From: an uncultured Alphaproteobacteria bacterium
GTDB taxonomy: Bacteria > Pseudomonadota > Alphaproteobacteria > CAAHEQ01 > UBA3637
DNA length: 37,824 bases
Assembly: GCA_944391585.1 (NCBI GenBank)
Contig: CALXUD010000007.1
Span: 1 to 37,824 of the forward strand
Direction of reading: 5' to 3'
In this document: in pieces, positions 1 through 7,325 of the stretch
How positions within the stretch are numbered: position 1 is the first letter of the stretch
Layout of the letters: each line of letters begins with the position of its first letter
Notes under the pieces: model-generated
What the model was told of the DNA's origin: nothing
Databases searched by the model: none
The model's input: the letters and a program-made list of their open reading frames with translations, nothing else
Position numbers and translations under genes: made by a program

Positions 1-480
1 GATTATCCATATGAAATTTCAACAATAAAAGAGGAATGTGATAAATGTTCTAATCGTGAAATGTACAATGAATATTGTATATTGAAGACAGGATGTGATG
101 GTTTCAGAGATCAATATGGAGCTTGTTATTCTTGTGATTATCCAGGGAGTGCATCAAATGTCCCTGAAAATGAGTGTAAGAAGTGTTCTAATCGGGAAAT
201 GTATGATGGATATTTTTGTGCATTTAAATGTGACGGTTTCAGAGATTATTCTGGAAATTGTTATGCTTGTGATTATTCAGGGAGTGCATCAGGTGTCTCT
301 GAAAATGAGTGTAAGAAGTGTTCTAATCGGGAAATGAGCGGGGGCTATTGCGTTTCATTAGATTTTTGTGATATTAAAGATCAATATGGAGCTTGTTATG
401 CTTGTGATTCAAGCAGTTCAATTTATGTCCAAGCGAGCGAATGTGGAAAATGTTTAAATAGATATATGAATGGAAATTAT
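1..480 (+). repeat. Coding tandem repeat, about 132-138 bp per unit
   Basis: The equivalent ATG of the NREM motif falls at 61, 199, 334 and 466, giving unit lengths of 138, 135 and 132 bp (46, 45 and 44 codons). The two central copies are nearly identical at DNA level; the block ending at 201 and the block ending at 336 share a long exact run. The outer copies are more diverged. This suggests recent duplication or gene conversion of the central units. The array starts before the window, so the total copy number is unknown. Confidence 0.8.
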
Positions 481-621
481 TGTCGTAAATGTAACCTTGG
501 ATATTATAATCCCAGTGGAGGAAGTATATGTAAAAAATGTCCTGATCGTTTAAGCATTACAAATGAAGCAGTTTGTACAGCATGTGGATATACGTGGAAT
601 TCTCGTCAAGGATGTATATAA
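1..621 (+). CDS. Cysteine-rich tandem-repeat protein, 5' end outside window
   Basis: The reading frame is open from base 1 to the TAA at 619-621, so the start lies upstream and only the last 206 residues are visible. The protein is made of units of about 45 residues, each with paired CxxC-type motifs (for example ACYSC, ECKKC) and the recurring string KKCSNREM. After four units it ends in a diverged cysteine-rich tail (residues about 160-206) with further CxxC pairs. This looks like an extracellular, disulfide-rich, growth-factor-receptor-like or furin-like repeat fold, but I cannot name a family. No membrane segment or sorting signal is visible in this part. A strong terminator follows 20 bases after the stop. 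The first ATG in the window (61) is inside a repeat and is not the true start. Function unknown. Confidence 0.8.
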   Translation, partial: DYPYEISTIKEECDKCSNREMYNEYCILKTGCDGFRDQYGACYSCDYPGSASNVPENECKKCSNREMYDGYFCAFKCDGFRDYSGNCYACDYSGSASGVSENECKKCSNREMSGGYCVSLDFCDIKDQYGACYACDSSSSIYVQASECGKCLNRYMNGNYCRKCNLGYYNPSGGSICKKCPDRLSITNEAVCTACGYTWNSRQGCI

Positions 622-640
622 ATAAAATTCATACACAACA

Positions 641-668
641 AAAGCGCTCTTTTTATGAGCGCTTTTTT
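641..668. terminator. Bidirectional rho-independent terminator
   Basis: A 9-bp perfect stem AAAGCGCTC/GAGCGCTTT (641-649 with 657-665) encloses a 7-base T-rich loop. It has a T run on the plus side and, read from the minus strand, a T-containing tail. It lies between the end of the cysteine-rich gene and the end of the convergent HAD gene, so it can serve both. Confidence 0.8.
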
Positions 669-1305
669 AAAGTCGTTTTTCTAAATCTGTTCTCAATTCA
701 AATAAATTAGAATAAGTTTTGTCGGGAATTAAATTACCAAAAGAGGGTGTTTTGTTCTCAGGACTGATAAATAAGCTAATCCCTTTGGGAAAATAACGGG
801 CTAGTTGAATATCTGACGGGGTATCTCCAATCGTGATAATTATGTTTGCATCAAAGCCGGCAACAGCCGCTTCGGCAAAAGCGTGAGAAGGTTTATCGCC
901 CGCAGCATCTCCCGTTCCAATCATTCTATCAAAAAAGTGATTTAAACTGGCTCCGTCGGCTTCCGTTCGTAATAAAGAACCTTGTTTATGGCTGCCTAAA
1001 ACAGAAATAAAACCGCAACTTTTGGCTGCTTGCAGAACTTCCGGTGCGCCGGGTTTTAATTGAATGTGAGAGGCATGTTGCCGATAACTGTTGAGATAAT
1101 ACTGCCATGCAGCTTCTTGTTGTTCGGGAGAAAATATCTCTTGAATCAGATGTCGGCGTGGCAGACTCATGACTTGGTGGATTTGTTCTTCGGTCAGAGG
1201 TGCTTTCCCAAAATGGGTTAGCATGTCGTTTTGTGCAGCTAAAATGGCTGGATATGTATCAACTAAAATGTTATCCCAACCCCACAGTAGAAGTGTTTTA
1301 AACAT
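667..1305 (-). CDS. HAD-superfamily hydrolase-like protein lacking the motif-I nucleophile
   Basis: This 212-residue protein resembles the phosphoglycolate phosphatase/beta-phosphoglucomutase branch of the HAD superfamily. Motif I is LLLWGWDNILVDT where family members have a DxD; the first Asp (the phosphorylated nucleophile) is Gly at residue 9 and only Asp11 remains. Other motifs look intact: the motif II region VLGSHKQG with its Ser, a Lys in GDKPSHAF, and the motif IV acid in TIGDTPSDI. A helical cap domain occupies roughly residues 20-85. I chose the ATG at 1305 because GAGGAG sits 6 bases upstream; an ATG 21 bases further up has no such site. It stands alone between two terminators. It may be a non-catalytic binding or regulatory HAD, or a damaged enzyme. 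The fold is clear, the substrate unknown. Confidence 0.85.
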   Translation of the reverse strand: MFKTLLLWGWDNILVDTYPAILAAQNDMLTHFGKAPLTEEQIHQVMSLPRRHLIQEIFSPEQQEAAWQYYLNSYRQHASHIQLKPGAPEVLQAAKSCGFISVLGSHKQGSLLRTEADGASLNHFFDRMIGTGDAAGDKPSHAFAEAAVAGFDANIIITIGDTPSDIQLARYFPKGISLFISPENKTPSFGNLIPDKTYSNLFELRTDLEKRL

Positions 1306-1376
1306 AATGTTCTCCTCGCTATTCATTTAGGCAAAAATAGAATAGTTTGTCAAGAGAGTATGCTTTGTAAGGGAGT

Positions 1377-1405
1377 TGTAAAAACCGCCCCGAAAGAGGC
1401 GGTTT
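1377..1405 (-). terminator. Rho-independent terminator of the FadL-type gene
   Basis: The stem AAACCGCC/GGCGGTTT (1382-1389 with 1398-1405) is followed on the minus strand by a run of five or more T. It lies 17 bases past the stop codon of the outer-membrane protein gene. Confidence 0.8.
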
Positions 1406-1421
1406 GAATCCATTATAAATA

Positions 1422-2663
1422 TTAAAAATGATATTGAGCCTGTAAACCGAAAATACTGGATTGTAGGTTCTTCATTTTACCGGCAATCGGACCTGTTGAG
1501 TTATCTAAATCATAAATATAACTTGTTTTTGCAAACATATGGGTATAAGCAAAGTCAAATTGCCAATTGTCTCGCATATAAGAGGCTCCGATTGATGTCC
1601 ACCAACGATCATTATCCGGAATACGCCAGGTGCGAGTGGTATCCTTATGATCCGGACTTTCGTCCCATCCGCCGCCGAAACGGAAGGTCCAATGATCATT
1701 ATAATAGTAATCCACGCCGGCGGTTAAAGTCCAAGAATTATCGTAATTATATGGCGATTCTTTTGCCCAACCGTTATTGGTTGCGAACATGGGGTTTTCG
1801 GATTCCATGACAAATTTTTCAAATGAGGTGGACCAGTGTGTCCAGCGTGCCGTTCCTGAAAAACCGAATTTTCCGTGTTTTGTAAAACCGGAGAGGGTAA
1901 TTGTTTCCGGTAGATTTGGGGAAGCGCGTCCAATATAAGTGCCGTTGAACATTCCCCCATATGCTAAATTATTTTCAATTTTGTGATCCCCTTTTACCTG
2001 TTGAGTGGATTTCATTCGCCAGGATAATCCAATCCGTGTGTCCTTTATGGGTTCATACATTATACCTAATGTTCCGGAGACGGTCCAGCCATCTAATTCA
2101 AAATCGCTGCGGCCACCTCCTGCAAGCGGAGAAATAGTATTGGTCATATGGCCATAGATATAGCGAGCGATAAATGAACCGCCGACGGTTAGGCTATCAG
2201 TTAATTTATAAGATAAAGCGGGAGCTAAATCAACAACCTGTAATTCTGATTTAATTGCAGAATCCGCCACAAAAGAGTTGGCTTTATAGCGTGTGGACAG
2301 ACCATAAGGGACATAAACACCGAAACCAAAATCCCAACGGTTATTAATTTTATACTGTGCAAAAAAATTAGGAATGGATACATAGTGATTCATTTTGGTA
2401 TCATGTATACCATCGATTGAATCTAAATCGGAGTATAAATGAACAGTAGAAACACCCAATTGCATTCCGGATTTTTTAACCGCACTCATGCCGGCGGGGT
2501 TGAATGCGATGGCAGAATAGTCATCTCCAACTACTCCGGCACCCGCAAAAGCGCGACCTAATCCCGTGACGGAGTATTCATTTAATTGGTAAGAACCGGC
2601 AGATGCCGTTTGAGCGCATAACAAGGTTGTTAGAAAAGCCCAAAAAGATTTTTTGAATTTCAT
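1422..2663 (-). CDS. FadL/OmpP1/TodX-family outer-membrane transport protein
   Basis: The 413-residue protein has a signal peptide of about 22 residues ending in TASA, then the family N-terminus with SVTGLGRAFAGAG and the AIAFNPAGM motif, which form the hatch/plug of FadL channels. The rest is beta-strand-rich with many aromatic residues, and the C-terminal residue is Phe (QAQYHF), as expected for an outer-membrane barrel recognised by BamA. FadL relatives pass long-chain fatty acids or other hydrophobic molecules across the outer membrane; the substrate here is not determinable. AGAGGAT precedes the ATG at a good distance. It appears monocistronic, with its own terminator and a likely promoter bearing direct repeats upstream. 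Confidence 0.93.
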   Translation of the reverse strand: MKFKKSFWAFLTTLLCAQTASAGSYQLNEYSVTGLGRAFAGAGVVGDDYSAIAFNPAGMSAVKKSGMQLGVSTVHLYSDLDSIDGIHDTKMNHYVSIPNFFAQYKINNRWDFGFGVYVPYGLSTRYKANSFVADSAIKSELQVVDLAPALSYKLTDSLTVGGSFIARYIYGHMTNTISPLAGGGRSDFELDGWTVSGTLGIMYEPIKDTRIGLSWRMKSTQQVKGDHKIENNLAYGGMFNGTYIGRASPNLPETITLSGFTKHGKFGFSGTARWTHWSTSFEKFVMESENPMFATNNGWAKESPYNYDNSWTLTAGVDYYYNDHWTFRFGGGWDESPDHKDTTRTWRIPDNDRWWTSIGASYMRDNWQFDFAYTHMFAKTSYIYDLDNSTGPIAGKMKNLQSSIFGLQAQYHF

Positions 2664-2697
2664 GATAAATCCTCTTTTTTTATGTTAGAACGGCTTC

Positions 2698-2742
2698 ATA
2701 ATATCGCATGCGTCATAAAAGTGCAATAATTTTGTCATAAAA
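2698..2742 (-). promoter_or_regulatory. Putative promoter of the FadL-type gene with two operator-like direct repeats
   Basis: Read on the minus strand, TTGCAC (2721-2726) and TATTAT (2698-2703) are separated by 17 bp. The 9-mer TTTTATGAC occurs twice in the same orientation, at 2712-2720 (in the spacer, touching the -35) and at 2734-2742 (just upstream of it), 22 bp apart. The -35 match is weak, so an activator or repressor using the repeats is plausible. No regulator is identified. Confidence 0.45.
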
Positions 2743-2845
2743 ATGTAATATTTTTTTAAACAGTTTGATAAAAAAGCATTTTTGAATAAAACAACCGTAT
2801 CCCTATCGGTTTGAATGGGATAAGAATATATAAAAAATATGCTTG

Positions 2846-3076
2846 TTAACGAATGACGCGACCGGTTTGATTATCAATTAAGATAAAATTGGAAAATTTT
2901 TCGGGTAATTCAGTGATTTTTTGGTTCGGATTTGAAAAAAACGGTTCGGGATGATCGGTGAACATTGAATGGTATCCGAAGGTTTTACAAAATTCAGCGA
3001 ACCGATGGTAAAGCGTTTCATCAACTAAAATGAAATTGGGCAGTTCGTTGCGTTTCTTGTTTTGTTGTTTGCGCAT
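2846..3076 (-). CDS. Small uncharacterised protein (76 aa)
   Basis: I do not recognise the family. The product is hydrophilic and starts with a basic stretch (residues 1-10, rich in Lys/Arg/Gln). It contains two similar short segments, NFILVD near residue 15 and NFILID near residue 64, which may be paired beta strands. No signal peptide or membrane segment is visible. The start is well supported by a strong AGGAGGGGG site just before the ATG. It lies between the FadL-type gene and a membrane-protein gene on the same strand, with gaps of 147-180 bases, so it may be transcribed alone. Confidence 0.7.
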   Translation of the reverse strand: MRKQQNKKRNELPNFILVDETLYHRFAEFCKTFGYHSMFTDHPEPFFSNPNQKITELPEKFSNFILIDNQTGRVIR

Positions 3077-3223
3077 GATTCCCCCTCCTTTTGATCATGT
3101 GGGCTTATTCTTATGGATACGCTCTTTTTGAGATAAAAACAACTAAAAAGTGTATAAATATTAAAAATTTATTAATAAAAATAAAAAAATATGCTTTTTA
3201 AGTTTATCTTTTTATGTTCTGTT

Positions 3224-3913
3224 TCATTCAGAAGGGTTTTCGAAACTTTTTGACGAGGAACGTCGTGTTAAATGATATTGAATGAGTGCTAAAGCAAATA
3301 ACCAAGGTAATGCCGATTCGGTTGTTTCTTCAAACAGTTCAATATATGCATGGATGCTCGGATCCAATGGCGTTTCCATTATCTTTTTGTAATTACCGGG
3401 GAAGCGGTCGGCTATTTTACACACGATGCCGGTGCCGCCTAATGTGGCAACTGTCCACGCAATCGGATTAAAACGGAAGAAAGATTTAAACAAAATCGGC
3501 AGATAACGCACCAGCAAGTAAATAACAACAATTGCAACCACGAGCAAAATATAGCCCGCAATCAATTTTTCATGTAAAGGGTTATTGGGGTTCGTAAAAA
3601 ATGGTAATTTAAAAGCGGTTGTATCGGTTTTTGTCAACCAATGTTGAATTCCCATTTCACGCAATAAAGCACAAATAAATAAGAAGACAAACAGTAAAAA
3701 GGTATTAAACGGTTTGCCTCTAAAATCGTATGCCGTCCACACAATAACAATTGCTGTTAAGGCATAGACAGTGTAGGTAATAGTTTCCAGAGTTGTGCTT
3801 GTAAAATGAAAAAGGGCATCTGCCGAAGTGGTTAAATGTGTTAAGAAAAAAAGAGAAACATATAAAAGAACGCACACAGGTGCAAACAAAGGATTTAAAA
3901 GTATTTTTTTCAC
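3224..3913 (-). CDS. Uncharacterised polytopic membrane protein (229 aa)
   Basis: The protein has about six hydrophobic segments (near residues 8-27, 40-60, 68-86, 118-137, 150-166 and 203-218), so it is an inner-membrane protein. Features that could be functional are a His (GIQHWLTK, near residue 92), a conserved-looking ELFEETTES acidic stretch just before the last segment, and a basic cytoplasmic tail. I cannot name a family. AAGGAAAA lies a few bases before the ATG, and an excellent sigma-70-like promoter sits about 50 bases upstream. It is probably a single-gene unit. Function unknown. Confidence 0.75.
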   Translation of the reverse strand: MKKILLNPLFAPVCVLLYVSLFFLTHLTTSADALFHFTSTTLETITYTVYALTAIVIVWTAYDFRGKPFNTFLLFVFLFICALLREMGIQHWLTKTDTTAFKLPFFTNPNNPLHEKLIAGYILLVVAIVVIYLLVRYLPILFKSFFRFNPIAWTVATLGGTGIVCKIADRFPGNYKKIMETPLDPSIHAYIELFEETTESALPWLFALALIQYHLTRRSSSKSFENPSE

Positions 3914-3959
3914 AATATTTTCCTTTTAACATACAATAAAACGCTTTAAAAGATACGAT

Positions 3960-3988
3960 ATTATGCATTGAAAAAAATTTTTTGTCAA
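3960..3988 (-). promoter_or_regulatory. Sigma-70-type promoter for the membrane protein gene
   Basis: On the minus strand a perfect TTGACA (3983-3988) is followed after 17 bp by CATAAT (3960-3965). The predicted start site lies about 40 bases before the ATG at 3913. Confidence 0.65.
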
Positions 3989-4143
3989 ATGAATTTCATC
4001 TCTTTTTAAGAGGATATTAACTTAAAAGAAAACAAGGAGTGTTTGAGTTTTTCACAAGAGATATTTTATTTTTAACAGATTTTGTTAGATTTTAAAGTAA
4101 GGGCTTAAATTAATCGATTTAATAAAAGATGCAAAATCAAGAT

Positions 4144-4219
<76 letters not shown>

Positions 4220-4228
4220 GTGGTTTTT

Positions 4229-4257
4229 CTTATACTGTATTTTATTCAAAATTGCAA
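4229..4257 (-). promoter_or_regulatory. Promoter of tRNA-Thr
   Basis: On the minus strand TTGCAA (4252-4257), a 17-bp spacer and TATAAG (4229-4234) end about 10 bases before the mature tRNA 5' end, the expected distance for a short-leader tRNA gene. Confidence 0.55.
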
Positions 4258-4298
4258 TAAAAATTTGTTTTCCGCGTTTTTGAGTATTGAAATGTATT

Positions 4299-4610
4299 TT
4301 ATTCTTTTTCTCTTGGTAAATTTTGGTTCGGCAACGGATTAGCCGTGTGTGTGGTGATATAGTTAAACTGAATTTCTTTATGGCAAAACGGGCATGTGAT
4401 TTTTTGATTTTCTTCCGATGAATTATTCATATAAAAGTTTTGCGTTGTAGCGCGGGGGTTTTGTTTTTCTTTTTGAAATAAGTTTTCGCCAAAACGTTCT
4501 GCAACACCTGTTAATACCCCGATGGCCAATAATAAAAGAAGAGGTTTTTTGTGTTCACGGTAAACAGTGGTCATTTTGTGACATAATTCTTTTGGATTTT
4601 TAATCGGCAT
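4299..4610 (-). CDS. Small single-pass membrane protein with a CxxC zinc-finger-like tail (103 aa)
   Basis: No family recognised. One hydrophobic segment (residues about 23-40) follows a basic N-terminus containing one Cys. The C-terminal half has CPFCHKEI with a downstream His (C-x2-C-x11-H), resembling a small zinc-binding knuckle. GGGGGA precedes the ATG. It is the last of a minus-strand series that starts at mutS and passes through the 774-residue protein and a 77-residue membrane protein, so it may be co-transcribed with them. Function unknown. Confidence 0.65.
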   Translation of the reverse strand: MPIKNPKELCHKMTTVYREHKKPLLLLLAIGVLTGVAERFGENLFQKEKQNPRATTQNFYMNNSSEENQKITCPFCHKEIQFNYITTHTANPLPNQNLPREKE

Positions 4611-4659
4611 ACATCCCCCTTTTTTTATAAAATATGGAATGGAAAAGCCAATTTGTCAA

Positions 4660-4893
4660 TCAGACTTCCGTCCATTCCACATCAATGATTTTTTCGGTTT
4701 GATGGGGGCGTGTTTTTTTGCGTTTGAGTGTCAGGTGCGGTTTATGGCGCAAGCTGAGAGCAATTTGTTGAAACACCCAGATGAAAAAAGCTATGATTAA
4801 AAGAGGAACGGCGATATACCATGCCACTAAAAACAATAAAATAAAAAAGCCTACCGCAAAAACAAGCGCGATTAAATTATATAAAAAATACAT
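4660..4893 (-). CDS. Small membrane protein (77 aa)
   Basis: The product is dominated by one long hydrophobic region or a hairpin of two membrane segments (residues about 4-45), then a basic tail rich in Lys/Arg/His and a short acidic end (DVEWTEV). I chose the ATG at 4893 because GGAGGG lies 4 bases before it; an in-frame ATG at 4941 has no such site. The gene begins about 55 bases after the stop of the 774-residue protein and probably shares its transcript. Family and function unknown. Confidence 0.65.
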   Translation of the reverse strand: MYFLYNLIALVFAVGFFILLFLVAWYIAVPLLIIAFFIWVFQQIALSLRHKPHLTLKRKKTRPHQTEKIIDVEWTEV

Positions 4894-4947
4894 CTTTCCC
4901 TCCATTATTTTTAATATAGGGGAAATATCAACGAAGGTCAATATCTC

Positions 4948-7272
4948 TTAACGGCCGTGTTCCATATGCGTTGCTCTTAAATTGAGCAGTATGGGGTGTG
5001 TTTCTTGTTTTTTGGCCGGCTGACTTAATAAGTGTTTGGCGAGCTCTTCGTGTTGACGCAAAAAGGTTGTGTCAGTCCATTTGCGATAGCATTCTTTTCG
5101 GCTGGCTAAATCTAAAAAAACCAACTTATGACGTGCAAAATCAACATAATATAACAAGCGATGTTTGCGAATACGATGTGCGCGTAATTCACCGTATATT
5201 TCTTTTCTGTCAGCATATGATTTTTGATAGTTAAAATCACTGGATAGCATATAGGTTATTGTTTTATGCAAGGATTTTAAAATATCTGTTTGTTGAATTT
5301 GTGCCAATGCTGTTTGAAAAAGTGGGGTTTCATAAGCCATTTTATCTATTTGGCGCAAAATGGACATTTTTTGTTGAGTAGGGCGTGGTTGTTTAATGGG
5401 TTCGCTTTGTTGTTTTTGGGTGGTTTCTTTTTGCTCAAACGTGATACCTTTATGATTTAAAAAATCTGTGAAAAGTTGAGCGAATTTTGTATCACCTTTT
5501 TGTGTTAAACGCAGCTCCATTTTACGGATAAATTGAGGGGGTGCTTTTTCAAACGGCGTTTTCTTTTGAGAGTCTTTTTCTTGAATCCAATCTAAAAATA
5601 AATCCGGATGTTTTTGATAAATCCATTTAAGTCCGCGTGTGTCAGATTTCCCACATAAATGGTGTAAAATATTTTGTGAGTCAAAATGGCAAAAAGTTTT
5701 AAATTGTTCTTTATCCATAGTTTCTAAAAAAGACACTGCTTCATCTTGCAGAACATCAAAATAATAAAGAGACATTTTGTTTTGGGACAACCAAATCAAT
5801 TCATCCCCTGAAACGGTGTTCTTTTTTAATTTGTCACCATAAAGGGCATGAATTGTTTTTTGGCGTGTCGGATGTGAAAAAGGATAAGCTGCATCCAGCC
5901 ACTTTTGAAGCAAATAGGAGTTTTGAGAAAAATGATAGAGGAATTCTTTTTCAATACGTGGGCTGATTTTATTTTGCGAATCAATACTTGGTATCAACGT
6001 TTGTGCAATGATTTTTTCAGGTATTTGATGTGTAGCTAATTTTTGGATATGCTCTAAAAAGATTGATTCGGTAATTGTTTTATTTTGTAATAATCCCCAT
6101 AAAAGCGGTTTATTTTTTAAGCTTAATCCGGCCGCGTATACGAGCGCTTTTTTACGCAGAACTTTTCGTTTAAAAGGATAGTTCAACATGTCATAAATTT
6201 TCTTTTGTTCTATTTGAGAAGAAGAATTTAAAAACTCTTGCAGACAAGAGATCGGAATTCGTTGAATCATATCAGCATAAATTGAATGTTGCATTTGGTA
6301 TTTCTCTGCCAGAATTAAAAGAGATTTAATAGCTGAAAAATAAGAAAGTCGCTCATTTAAGTCTGGCATAAAAAGGCCGGTTTTTTTATCTTTATGTTGA
6401 TTTTGTTTAAAAAAGTTCCAGATATTGGAGCCATTTGTTTTACATAAATAATAAATATGGGCTTGAATATCTGATAAAGAGAGATTCCTCATTAAAACTT
6501 CAAAATTTGGAGTTTGTCGACTGTCAAATAAAATGCGATTCATAAACAGAGCAATCACTTGAGTATAGCGTTCATGTTCAAACAAAGGAATCTTTTCAGC
6601 TTGCAAGAATTCAATCACTTTTTTGAGTAAATCCGGTGATTGAAAAACGGAAGAGCGAAACGGAAAGGCATATTTTTCAATCAATTTAACCAAATGCTCT
6701 GCTTGACCGGTGTACATTTTAAACAACGGTTCCCATAATTCTGGTTGTTCTTTCCACAACATAACGCGAAACAAGACGCTATATTCACAAACGGTTTCAA
6801 ATGCTTTTAAATCATTTGCATAAATTGCCAGCATGTGTCCCATAAATTTAGTATAAACGTTGGAAACAGAGATATGTTGTCCATCTATTTTTATTAATTT
6901 ATTGAAAGGTAAGCTATCTTGCAGTGTTTCTTCCAATACGATTCCCAATGTGTGAATATGCAATCCGGCTTCTGTTAGTTGTTTTGCTTTTTCCTTAATC
7001 TCCTCAAACGGAGTTGGCTTCGTCAACAACTTTTTAAAATTTAAAAGTTGTGTGCGTTGGTTTGCATCGGCCATAAATAACAGATATTCTTTTTCGGCAA
7101 AAGCGCGTAGGCTGTTTTCTGTTGCGTTTTGGGGTTCGGTTTGCGATAAAAAACAGGCAATCCCTTTAAACGTTGAAGGAAGTGTGATATCGGTTTTACG
7201 TGTTAAAGCGATTACTTTATCCAGTTTTTCGTGGTTTTGTTCAAAAAGGGTGTCAATGTCTTTTAACTTCAT
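4948..7272 (-). CDS. Large alpha-helical repeat protein with RelE/ParE-like C-terminal domain
   Basis: This 774-residue cytoplasmic-looking protein has no signal peptide or membrane segment. Residues 1 to about 600 appear almost wholly helical, with weak ankyrin-like units; the clearest reads ILHHLCGKSDTRGLKWIY and ends in KKTPFEKA. A Gln/Lys/Pro-rich linker lies near residues 610-635. Residues about 640-735 resemble the RelE/ParE toxin fold: a helical hairpin, then beta strands with ELRAHRIRKHRLLYYVD and LVFLDLASRKECYR, matching the family pattern of YRL-x-Y-x-D followed by a (G/S)HR/K-E-x-Y ending. It starts 53 bases after mutS with ATG at 7272. Either an RNase-like toxin tail or a non-toxic RelE-fold interaction module is possible. 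The domain call is my reading of the pattern, not a database match. Confidence 0.75.
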   Translation of the reverse strand: MKLKDIDTLFEQNHEKLDKVIALTRKTDITLPSTFKGIACFLSQTEPQNATENSLRAFAEKEYLLFMADANQRTQLLNFKKLLTKPTPFEEIKEKAKQLTEAGLHIHTLGIVLEETLQDSLPFNKLIKIDGQHISVSNVYTKFMGHMLAIYANDLKAFETVCEYSVLFRVMLWKEQPELWEPLFKMYTGQAEHLVKLIEKYAFPFRSSVFQSPDLLKKVIEFLQAEKIPLFEHERYTQVIALFMNRILFDSRQTPNFEVLMRNLSLSDIQAHIYYLCKTNGSNIWNFFKQNQHKDKKTGLFMPDLNERLSYFSAIKSLLILAEKYQMQHSIYADMIQRIPISCLQEFLNSSSQIEQKKIYDMLNYPFKRKVLRKKALVYAAGLSLKNKPLLWGLLQNKTITESIFLEHIQKLATHQIPEKIIAQTLIPSIDSQNKISPRIEKEFLYHFSQNSYLLQKWLDAAYPFSHPTRQKTIHALYGDKLKKNTVSGDELIWLSQNKMSLYYFDVLQDEAVSFLETMDKEQFKTFCHFDSQNILHHLCGKSDTRGLKWIYQKHPDLFLDWIQEKDSQKKTPFEKAPPQFIRKMELRLTQKGDTKFAQLFTDFLNHKGITFEQKETTQKQQSEPIKQPRPTQQKMSILRQIDKMAYETPLFQTALAQIQQTDILKSLHKTITYMLSSDFNYQKSYADRKEIYGELRAHRIRKHRLLYYVDFARHKLVFLDLASRKECYRKWTDTTFLRQHEELAKHLLSQPAKKQETHPILLNLRATHMEHGR

Positions 7273-7325
7273 TTATTCTTTTTCCTTTATTTCAAGGTAA
7301 AGAATAGCAGGAAAAGTTCTTTTTG

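Noticed and set aside
95-337. 80-residue frame on the plus strand
   Set aside because: It lies inside the cysteine-rich gene in another frame and only exists because the repeats copy the same shadow pattern. No ribosome site.
1-480. CRISPR-like array
   Set aside because: The repeats are in frame, coding and contiguous, with no unique spacers of constant length.
1496-1810. 104-residue plus-strand frame inside the FadL-type gene
   Set aside because: Antisense to a clear outer-membrane protein, with no family features and no ribosome site.
2780-2830. Terminator after the 76-residue gene
   Set aside because: TATCCC/GGGATA can pair over a long loop, but the T tail on the minus strand is weak.
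4894-4941. Longer version of the 77-residue membrane protein starting at 4941
   Set aside because: The ATG at 4893 has GGAGGG at the right distance; the upstream ATG has none and adds residues that break the short basic/hydrophobic start.
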